Shown here piece by piece: positions 58,457 through 64,000 of a stretch of DNA of 64,000 nt. The stretch's first letter is position 1; every line of letters starts with the position of its first letter. The notes under the pieces were generated by a model. It did no database searches, was not told the DNA's origin, and saw nothing but the letters and a program-made list of their open reading frames with translations. The translations under genes and the position numbers were made by a program. Origin of the DNA: Pseudomonadota bacterium (GTDB lineage: Bacteria > Pseudomonadota > Gammaproteobacteria > Burkholderiales > Burkholderiaceae_C); NCBI GenBank assembly GCA_020161145.1, contig JAIUPQ010000008.1, positions 62,001-126,000 on the forward strand, written 5' to 3'.

Positions 58457-60091
58457 ATGAGCGCGGTACTTGACCACCACGGCCACCCAGGGGCACACGG
58501 CGACCATGCCCACGACGACCACCACACGCCCAGTGGCTGGCGGCGCTGGGTGTTTGCCACCAACCACAAAGACATCGGCACGATGTACCTGCTGTTCGCC
58601 TTCACCATGTTGATGGTGGGTGGCGTGCTGGCGCTGTGCATCCGGGCCGAGTTGTTCCAGCCGGGCCTGCAGTTCTTCAACCCTGAGCTGTTCAATCAGT
58701 TCACCACCATGCATGGCCTCATCATGGTGTTCGGCGCCATCATGCCGGCCTTCGTGGGTTTTGCGAACTGGATGATTCCGCTGCAGATCGGGGCCTCGGA
58801 CATGGCCTTCGCGCGGATGAACAACTTCAGCTTCTGGCTGCTGATTCCGGCGGCCGTCATGCTGGTGGCCAGCTTCTTCATGCCGGGCGGCGCACCCGCC
58901 GCCGGCTGGACGCTGTATGCACCGCTGACGCTGCAGATGGGCCCCAGCATGGATGCCGGCATCTTCGCCATGCACATCATGGGCGCCAGCTCCATCATGG
59001 GTTCGATCAACATCATCGTCACGGTGCTGAACATGCGCGCGCCGGGCATGACGCTGATGAAGATGCCGCTGTTTTCCTGGACGTGGCTGATCACCGCCTA
59101 CCTGCTGATCGCCGTCATGCCCGTGCTGGCCGGCGCCATCACCATGACGCTGACCGACAGGCACTTCGGCACCACCTTCTTCAACCCCGCCGGCGGCGGT
59201 GACCCCATCATGTACCAGCACATCTTCTGGTTCTTTGGGCACCCCGAGGTGTACATCATGATCCTGCCGGCCTTCGGCATCGTCAGCGCCATCATCCCGG
59301 CGTTCGCGCGCAAGCGGCTGTTCGGCTACACCTCCATGGTCTACGCCACGGCGTCCATCGCCATCCTGTCGTTCATCGTCTGGGCCCACCACATGTACAC
59401 CACCGGCATGCCGGTGACGGGCCAGTTGTTCTTCATGTACGCCACCATGCTGATTGCCGTGCCCACGGGCGTGAAGATCTTCAACTGGGTGGCCACCATG
59501 TGGCGGGGTTCGATGACCTTCGAGACCCCGATGCTGTGGGCCGTGGGCTTCATCTTCGTGTTCACGATGGGCGGCTTCACGGGTCTGATCCTGTCCATGG
59601 CGCCAGTCGACCAGCAGTTGCAGGATACCTATTACGTCGTGGCCCACTTCCACTATGTGCTGGTGGCCGGTTCGCTGTTCGCCATGTTTGCCGGCTATTA
59701 CTACTGGGCGCCCAAGTGGATGGGGGTGATGTATTCGGAGACGCGCGGCAAGATCCACTTCTGGTGGTCGCTGATCGCGTTCAACATCACCTTCTTCCCC
59801 ATGCACTTCCTGGGCCTGGCCGGCATGCCGCGCCGCTATGCCGACTACCCGATGCAGTTCGCCGACTTCAACATGTGGGCGTCCGTCGGCGGCTTTGCGT
59901 TCGGCCTTGCACAGGTGTATTTCTTCTTCTTCGTCGTGCTGCCGGCCATGCGCGGCGAGGGCGTCAAGGCACCGCAAAAGCCCTGGGAGGGCGCCGAAGG
60001 TCTGGAGTGGGAAGTGCCGTCGCCGGCCCCTCATCACACCTTCGAGACCCCGCCCAAGCTCGACGCCACCGCCACCCGCGTGATCGGCTGA
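58457..60091 (+). CDS. coxA: Cytochrome c oxidase subunit I
   Basis: A 544-residue heme-copper oxidase subunit with twelve predicted membrane helices. The N-terminus is His/Asp-rich (HHGHPGAHGDHAHDDHH), then WVFATNHKDIGTMYLLFAF. Heme/CuB ligands are in WFFGHPEVYIMILPAFG near 255 (with the Tyr cross-linked to His), HHMYTTGMP near 310 and HFHYVLVAGSL near 395. The EVYI... and GFxF helices fit the A-type proton channels. It reduces O2 to water with coxB and coxC. The ribosome site is 31 bases after coxB. Confidence 0.97.
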   Translation: MSAVLDHHGHPGAHGDHAHDDHHTPSGWRRWVFATNHKDIGTMYLLFAFTMLMVGGVLALCIRAELFQPGLQFFNPELFNQFTTMHGLIMVFGAIMPAFVGFANWMIPLQIGASDMAFARMNNFSFWLLIPAAVMLVASFFMPGGAPAAGWTLYAPLTLQMGPSMDAGIFAMHIMGASSIMGSINIIVTVLNMRAPGMTLMKMPLFSWTWLITAYLLIAVMPVLAGAITMTLTDRHFGTTFFNPAGGGDPIMYQHIFWFFGHPEVYIMILPAFGIVSAIIPAFARKRLFGYTSMVYATASIAILSFIVWAHHMYTTGMPVTGQLFFMYATMLIAVPTGVKIFNWVATMWRGSMTFETPMLWAVGFIFVFTMGGFTGLILSMAPVDQQLQDTYYVVAHFHYVLVAGSLFAMFAGYYYWAPKWMGVMYSETRGKIHFWWSLIAFNITFFPMHFLGLAGMPRRYADYPMQFADFNMWASVGGFAFGLAQVYFFFFVVLPAMRGEGVKAPQKPWEGAEGLEWEVPSPAPHHTFETPPKLDATATRVIG

Positions 60092-60095
60092 CGTC

Positions 60096-60209
60096 ATGGC
60101 CTTGACCGAACAGCAACGCCGCGCCAACCTGCGCCTGGCCTTGATCCTCGCCACCGTGGCGCTGGTGTTCGGGCTGGGGTTCGTGGCGCGCTTCGTGCTG
60201 CTGCGCTGA
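60096..60209 (+). CDS. Cytochrome oxidase small assembly protein (37 residues)
   Basis: A 37-residue protein, MALTEQQRRANLRLAL..., with one membrane helix (LALILATVALVFGLGFVARF) and a basic N-terminus. Such tiny proteins are found between coxA and ctaG throughout Burkholderiales, annotated as oxidase small assembly protein. It begins 4 bases after the coxA stop and ends 3 bases before ctaG, so it is translated within the operon. The exact role is unknown. Confidence 0.8.
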   Translation: MALTEQQRRANLRLALILATVALVFGLGFVARFVLLR

Positions 60210-60212
60210 AGG

Positions 60213-60779
60213 ATGGGTATGGGGCCGCGCTCGGACAATGGCCGCATGGTGGCCAAGCTGGTGGTCATCACGGTGGCCATGTTCGGCTTCGGTTATGCAC
60301 TGGTGCCCATCTACAAGCACATCTGCGAGGCGCTGGGCGTCAACGTGCTGTCGCTGACCGAGGGCAGCGGCGTGGCCAGGGCGCCGTTGCCCAAGAACAC
60401 CCAGGTGGACACCAGCCGCACCGTCACCATCGAGTTCGACGCCAATGCGCGCGGGCCCTGGCAGTTCAAGCCGGCGCAGCGTTCGCTGGAAGTGCACCCG
60501 GGCGAGTTGGCCACGGTGATGTACGAGTTTGAGAACGTGCAGAACCGCACCATGGCTGCGCAGGCTTTCCCCAGCTATGCGCCCAAGGTGGCCACGGCCT
60601 ACTTCAACAAGCTGGAGTGCTTCTGCTTCAACGAGTACACGCTGGCGCCTGGCGAGCGCAAGGTCTGGCCGGTGACGTTCTACGTGGATCCCAAGCTGCC
60701 CAAGGACGTCACGACCATCACCCTGTCGTACACCTTTTTCGACGTCAAGGGCAAGATCCCGCCCGCGCCCCAGACATGA
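60213..60779 (+). CDS. ctaG: Cytochrome c oxidase assembly protein CtaG (Cox11 type)
   Basis: A 188-residue copper chaperone that loads CuB of subunit I. One N-terminal membrane helix (about residues 12-30) is followed by a periplasmic immunoglobulin-like domain. The copper motif is LECFCFNEYTLAPGE near residue 135, and VDPKLPKDVTTITLSYTFFD near 160 is the family C-terminus. It overlaps the DUF2970 gene as ATGA. Confidence 0.96.
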   Translation: MGMGPRSDNGRMVAKLVVITVAMFGFGYALVPIYKHICEALGVNVLSLTEGSGVARAPLPKNTQVDTSRTVTIEFDANARGPWQFKPAQRSLEVHPGELATVMYEFENVQNRTMAAQAFPSYAPKVATAYFNKLECFCFNEYTLAPGERKVWPVTFYVDPKLPKDVTTITLSYTFFDVKGKIPPAPQT

Positions 60780-61027
60780 CCTCGGCTGACGACTCATCCA
60801 AGCAAGAGCTGCGCGATGTCGTGGCCCGCAAAGGCTCGTTCCTGGGCACCATGCGGGCCGTGCTGTGGTCGTTCTTTGGCGTGCGCCGGAGCAAGGACCA
60901 CGCCCACGACGTCGAGCAATTGAATCCCGTGCACGTCATCATTGCCGGCGTTCTCGCGGCCGTGCTGTTCGTGCTGGCGCTGGTGCTGATCGTGCAGTGG
61001 GTCGTCCCTGCACCAGTGGCCGGCTGA
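60776..61027 (+). CDS. DUF2970 family membrane protein
   Basis: An 83-residue protein with a charged N-terminal half (SSKQELRDVVARKGSFLGTMRAVLWSFFGVRRSKD) and one membrane helix near residues 52-75 (VHVIIAGVLAAVLFVLALVLIV). It matches DUF2970, a family with no assigned function commonly found between ctaG and coxC. The ATG overlaps the ctaG stop, so it is coupled. A role in oxidase assembly or stability is inferred from position. Confidence 0.88.
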   Translation: MTSADDSSKQELRDVVARKGSFLGTMRAVLWSFFGVRRSKDHAHDVEQLNPVHVIIAGVLAAVLFVLALVLIVQWVVPAPVAG

Positions 61028-61086
61028 GGCCCATCCCACAAGATCGATTCCAACCTTTTATTCAGGTGACGAGGAGCAGAGCAACC

Positions 61087-61971
61087 ATGTCCGCAGTCAG
61101 CAAACACGGCAGCGCGCCGTATTACTTCGTACCGGCGCTATCGGCCTATCCGGCGCTGGCGTCGTTCGGCCTGTTCTTCGTCGTCCTGGGTGCCAGCCAA
61201 TGGGTCAACGGCCATGGCTGGGGCGCATATGCGCTGCTGCTGGGCCTGGCCATCCTGCTGGGCACCCTGGTGCGCTGGTTCGGCGCGGCCATCGCCGAGA
61301 GTGAGGGTGGCCTGTACTCTGACCGCGTCGACGCCTCCTTCCGCTGGAGCATGTCCTGGTTCATCTTCTCGGAGGTGATGTTCTTTGCGGCCTTCTTCGG
61401 TGCGCTGTACTGGGCGCGGGTCCATTCGGTGCCGGCGCTGGGCAACATCGACAACCAGTTGCTGTGGCCCGACTTCAAAGCCGTCTGGCCCAGCAGCGCG
61501 CCCGGCACCACGGCCTCGCCGGCCGGTATCGTCGAGCCGTTCTCGACCATTGGCCCCTGGCCCATTCCCACCATCAACACGGCCATCCTGCTGACCTCGG
61601 GGGTGACGTTGACGGTGGCCCACCATGCGCTGATTGCCAACAACCGCAGCAAGACCATCACCTGGATGTGGATCACCGTGCTGCTGGGCGTGACCTTCCT
61701 GAGCCTGCAGGGCTACGAGTACATGCACGCCTACCGTGACCTGAACCTCAAGCTCTCGTCCGGCATCTTCGGCTCCACCTTCTTCATGCTCACGGGCTTC
61801 CACGGCTTTCACGTGTTCCTGGGCACCATCATGTTGCTGGTCATCACGCTGCGGCTGCAAAAAGGCCACTTCACGCCCAAGCATCATTTCGGCTTCGAAG
61901 GCGCGGCCTGGTACTGGCACTTCGTGGACGTGGTCTGGCTGGGCCTGTACCTCGTCGTCTACTGGATGTAA
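61087..61971 (+). CDS. coxC: Cytochrome c oxidase subunit III
   Basis: A 294-residue subunit with seven membrane helices. Typical motifs are PYYFVPALSAYPALASFGLF at the start, SWFIFSEVMFFAAFFGALYWAR near residue 92, QGYEYMHAYRDL near 210, FFMLTGFHGFHVFLGTIML near 230 and HFGFEGAAWYWHFVDVVWLGLY near 265. A GAGGAG site precedes the ATG. It ends the cox operon and is followed by a bidirectional terminator. Confidence 0.96.
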   Translation: MSAVSKHGSAPYYFVPALSAYPALASFGLFFVVLGASQWVNGHGWGAYALLLGLAILLGTLVRWFGAAIAESEGGLYSDRVDASFRWSMSWFIFSEVMFFAAFFGALYWARVHSVPALGNIDNQLLWPDFKAVWPSSAPGTTASPAGIVEPFSTIGPWPIPTINTAILLTSGVTLTVAHHALIANNRSKTITWMWITVLLGVTFLSLQGYEYMHAYRDLNLKLSSGIFGSTFFMLTGFHGFHVFLGTIMLLVITLRLQKGHFTPKHHFGFEGAAWYWHFVDVVWLGLYLVVYWM

Positions 61972-61988
61972 TACCCTGGACCTGAGTG

Positions 61989-62016
61989 AAAACGCCGCGC
62001 TCGCCGCGGCGTTTTT
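61989..62016. terminator. Bidirectional terminator between coxC and the DUF2909 gene
   Basis: A 9-bp stem (AACGCCGCG, 61991-61999, and CGCGGCGTT, 62005-62013) has an A-tract before it and a T-tract after it. It separates the converging coxC and DUF2909 genes and can stop both strands. Confidence 0.9.
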
Positions 62017-62018
62017 GC

Positions 62019-62231
62019 TTAGATGCCGTGGGGCGCGATCCAGCCCATCCACCACGCCAGCATCACGAAGGCAAACAGCGCCACCGACAACCCCACGCGC
62101 CAGGCCAGCGCGCGTGCCATGCCGGTGGCGCGAGCGGTTTCGCTGTCGTCCTGCCTGCGCAGCATCAGCAGGCCAGCGCTGGCCAGGGCCGTCAGGATGG
62201 CCGCCAGGGCCAGCACGATGATGACTTTCAT
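62019..62231 (-). CDS. DUF2909 'twin transmembrane' protein
   Basis: A 70-residue protein with two membrane helices (about residues 2-22 and 48-65) joined by a polar loop (RRQDDSETARATGMARALAWRVG). It matches the DUF2909/twin transmembrane family, regularly found between coxC and surf1 on the opposite strand. The ATG at 62231 overlaps the divergent SURF1 start codon. No function is known. Confidence 0.85.
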   Translation of the reverse strand: MKVIIVLALAAILTALASAGLLMLRRQDDSETARATGMARALAWRVGLSVALFAFVMLAWWMGWIAPHGI

Positions 62232-62976
62232 GCCCGGATTATCGTCACCCACCACCCGCCGCGTCATCGTGGCCGTCGCCACGCTGGTGGTGATGGCCGT
62301 GACCGGGCGGCTGGGGCTGTGGCAACTCGACCGGGCCGCGCAGAAGATCGCCTGGCGCGATGCGCAGCTGGCGCAGGCCCAGGCGCCCGTGCTCGCGCCC
62401 AGCGAGCTGGCGCGCACCGAAGCCCAGGCCCAGGCCCAGCAGCACCGCCGCGTGCGCGTGCAGGGCCGGTGGTTGCCCGCGCACACCGTTTTCCTGGACA
62501 ACCGCCAGATGGACGGCCGGCCCGGCTTCTTCGTCGTCACCCCGCTGCAACTGGCGCCCGGCGACGTGGTGCTGGTGCAGCGCGGCTGGGTGCCGCGCGA
62601 TGCGCAGGAGCGCACCCGCCTGCCCGAGGTGGCCAGCCCCGCCGGCCTGGTCACCCTCACGGGCCATGTCGATGGCTGGCCGTCGCGGCTGGCGCAGCTG
62701 GGCGGCGAGGTGCCTGGCCCGATCCGGCAAAATCTGGAGCCGGCCGCGTTCGCGCGCGAACTCGGTCAGCCCCTGCGGCCACTGTCCATCCGCCAGGACG
62801 AGGCCGCACCCGAGGGCGATGCCGAACTGCGTCGCCAATGGCCCGCGGTTGCCGACCGCGTCGCCACCCACTACGGCTATGCCGTGCAATGGTTTTCGCT
62901 GTGCGCCCTTGCGGGCGGTCTCTATGTCTGGTTCCAACTCATCCGCCCCCGCCGCGCCCGCCGCCTTGCCGACTGA
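62230..62976 (+). CDS. SURF1 family cytochrome oxidase assembly protein
   Basis: A 248-residue protein with an N-terminal helix (about residues 12-30), a periplasmic domain and a C-terminal helix near residues 220-240. The family pattern GRLGLWQLDRAAQK near residue 28 and FLDNRQMDGRPGFFVVTPLQL near 95 and VLVQRGWVPRD near 117 are clear. SURF1 helps insert heme a into subunit I. The ATG at 62230 overlaps the DUF2909 start codon on the other strand; no better in-frame start exists. Confidence 0.88.
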   Translation: MPGLSSPTTRRVIVAVATLVVMAVTGRLGLWQLDRAAQKIAWRDAQLAQAQAPVLAPSELARTEAQAQAQQHRRVRVQGRWLPAHTVFLDNRQMDGRPGFFVVTPLQLAPGDVVLVQRGWVPRDAQERTRLPEVASPAGLVTLTGHVDGWPSRLAQLGGEVPGPIRQNLEPAAFARELGQPLRPLSIRQDEAAPEGDAELRRQWPAVADRVATHYGYAVQWFSLCALAGGLYVWFQLIRPRRARRLAD

Positions 62977-63631
62977 TCCGGCCACGCTGACGGTGCACAC
63001 CCCGCCCGAGCCGCTGCTCACGCCGCAGGCCGATCGCCGCCGGGGCCGGCTGACGGCGCTGCTGCTGCTGCTGGCCTGTGCGGCGCCCATCATCGCCTCG
63101 TACTTCATGTACCACGTGGTGCGGCCCGGCGCGCGCACCAACTACGCCGAGTTGATCCAGCCCAGCGTCGCCCTGCCCGAAGGCTTGACGCTGCATGACC
63201 TGCAAGACCGCCCCGTGGCCGCCACCAGCCTCAAAGGCCAGTGGCTGCTGGTGGTGGTGGCGGGTGGCGCCTGCGACGCGCGCTGCGAGCAGCATCTGTA
63301 CCAGCAGCACCAGCTGCGCGAGATGATGGGCCGCGAGGCCGACCGCATCGATCGCGTCTGGCTCGTCACCGACGCGGTGCCGGTGCGCCCGGCCATGGCC
63401 AAGGCCATGGCCTCGGGTGACGGTGGTCTGGTGCTGCGCGTACCGCCCGGTGCGCTGTGGCTGGCGCCCGCCACAGGGCAGGGCGCCGACGCCCACCTCT
63501 ACGTCATCGACCCCCAGGGCCAGTGGATGATGCGCACGCCGGCCGAGCTGGAGCCCATGCGCTTCAAGCGCGACCTCGAGCGCCTGCTGCGCGCCTCGGC
63601 GTTCTGGGACCGGCCGGGCCGCGGCACGTGA
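62924..63631 (+). CDS. Membrane-anchored Sco-like thioredoxin-fold protein
   Basis: A 235-residue protein with one membrane helix (about residues 45-68), a periplasmic part and a CxxxC motif in GGACDARCEQHLYQQ near residue 125 that recalls the Sco1 copper chaperone. Sco-type LVTDAVPV and HLYVIDPQGQWM strands follow. Its position between SURF1 and ctaA fits a role in CuA assembly. The ATG at 62924 overlaps SURF1 by 53 bases; a GTG at 62993 is an alternative start. Confidence 0.75.
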   Translation: MSGSNSSAPAAPAALPTDPATLTVHTPPEPLLTPQADRRRGRLTALLLLLACAAPIIASYFMYHVVRPGARTNYAELIQPSVALPEGLTLHDLQDRPVAATSLKGQWLLVVVAGGACDARCEQHLYQQHQLREMMGREADRIDRVWLVTDAVPVRPAMAKAMASGDGGLVLRVPPGALWLAPATGQGADAHLYVIDPQGQWMMRTPAELEPMRFKRDLERLLRASAFWDRPGRGT

Positions 63632-64000
63632 ACCTCGCCCCGCTGCCCCAGTTGCTGGCCCTGGCCGCGCTGCTGGCGCTGCTGCCGCTGACCGTGGTCT
63701 GGCTGCGCGCGCGCGGCGCCAGCCCGCGCGCGCGGCTGGCGGCGCTCACCGCCATCACCTTGTTTCTCACCTTCGATCTCATCGTCTTCGGCGCCTTCAC
63801 CCGCCTGTCCGATTCCGGCCTGGGCTGCCCCGACTGGCCCGGCTGTTACGCCGCTGCCAGTCCGCTGGGCGCGCGCGCCGACATCCATGCCGCGCAGACC
63901 GCCATGCCCACTGGGCCGGTGACCTGGAGCAAGGCCTGGATCGAAATGATCCACCGCTACCTGGCCATGGTGGTGGGCGCCCTCATCCTCGTGATGGCGG
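63628..64000 (+). CDS. ctaA: Heme A synthase (COX15/CtaA), N-terminal part (cut by window edge)
   Basis: The first 124 codons of the enzyme that oxidises heme O to heme A. Two membrane helices are seen (about residues 6-22 and 38-55), then the family loop GAFTRLSDSGLGCPDWPGCY near residue 52 and the heme-ligand helix WIEMIHRYLAMVVGALI near 105. The start is a GTG at 63628 overlapping the previous stop. The protein should be about 350-390 residues, so the rest, and probably ctaB, lies beyond the right edge. Confidence 0.93.
   Translation, partial: MNLAPLPQLLALAALLALLPLTVVWLRARGASPRARLAALTAITLFLTFDLIVFGAFTRLSDSGLGCPDWPGCYAAASPLGARADIHAAQTAMPTGPVTWSKAWIEMIHRYLAMVVGALILVMA

Overview
The window is a GC-rich, tightly packed bacterial chromosome segment, almost certainly from a betaproteobacterium of the order Burkholderiales and most like Comamonadaceae. 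The gene neighbourhoods point there: tlpA-accB-accC-prmA-DUF3426-pfkB; an AAPAKK-repeat histone-like gene beside class Ia nrdB/nrdA; rubredoxin-pilG-pilH-pilI-pilJ-chpA; and coxB-coxA-(small protein)-ctaG-DUF2970-coxC facing DUF2909 and followed by SURF1 and ctaA. It reads as core genome. I see no transposase, integrase, phage gene or CRISPR array.

Layout. 1-560: the start of prkA, running off the left edge. 832-2039: an ArsR-type regulator overlapping a fatty acid hydroxylase gene. 2095-4749: a lipoprotein Met-zincin protease. 4888-6224: yqiA and a FabG-like reductase, then a 101-bp palindromic element. 6367-11441: five translationally coupled genes (RNase II-like, TonB-like, aroE, mtgA, unknown). 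11478-17117: tlpA, accB, accC, prmA, a zinc-ribbon/DUF3426 membrane protein with a (Pro-Glu)20 tract, and a PfkB kinase. The accB-accC junction holds a second copy of the accC start and a run of small hairpins. 17181-22371: the histone-like gene, nrdB, nrdA and a pair of NrdR boxes. 22526-27271: ampD, pilR, pilS, a small PP0621-type protein and a CcsA/YpjD-like membrane protein, all leftward. 27308-30906: ffh, facing ftsY-lpxC, then a tRNA-Met. 31004-35537: thiD-hemL-mutarotase-mpl, leftward. 35697-44603: rubredoxin and the Pil-Chp chemosensory cluster. 44625-47093: an esterase and a photolyase. 47177-51653: algH, ruvX, pyrR, pyrB, a zinc-ligand-less pyrC homologue and plsC. 51638-57125: gpmA, rhodanese, grxC, secB, gpsA, a thioesterase, trmL, comF and a bioC-like gene. 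57135-64000: an FNR-type box and the aa3/caa3 cytochrome oxidase genes with their assembly factors, cut by the right edge inside ctaA.

How the parts work together. Several blocks are classic cooperating sets: AccB with AccC (start of fatty acid synthesis); NrdA with NrdB under NrdR; PilS/PilR and PilGHIJ-ChpA (type IV pilus expression and twitching); Ffh with FtsY (co-translational targeting) and SecB (post-translational export); AmpD, Mpl and MtgA (peptidoglycan recycling and synthesis); PyrR-PyrB-PyrC' (pyrimidine synthesis); and CoxBAC with CtaG, SURF1, a Sco-like protein and CtaA (terminal oxidase biogenesis). The points most worth a second look are the duplicated accC start with its hairpin run, an As(III)-sensor-like ArsR paired with a lipid-modifying enzyme, the FNR box before the oxidase genes, the perfect 20-copy hexamer repeat, the pseudo-dihydroorotase, lpxC behind ftsY, and the overlapping divergent start codons of the DUF2909 and SURF1 genes.
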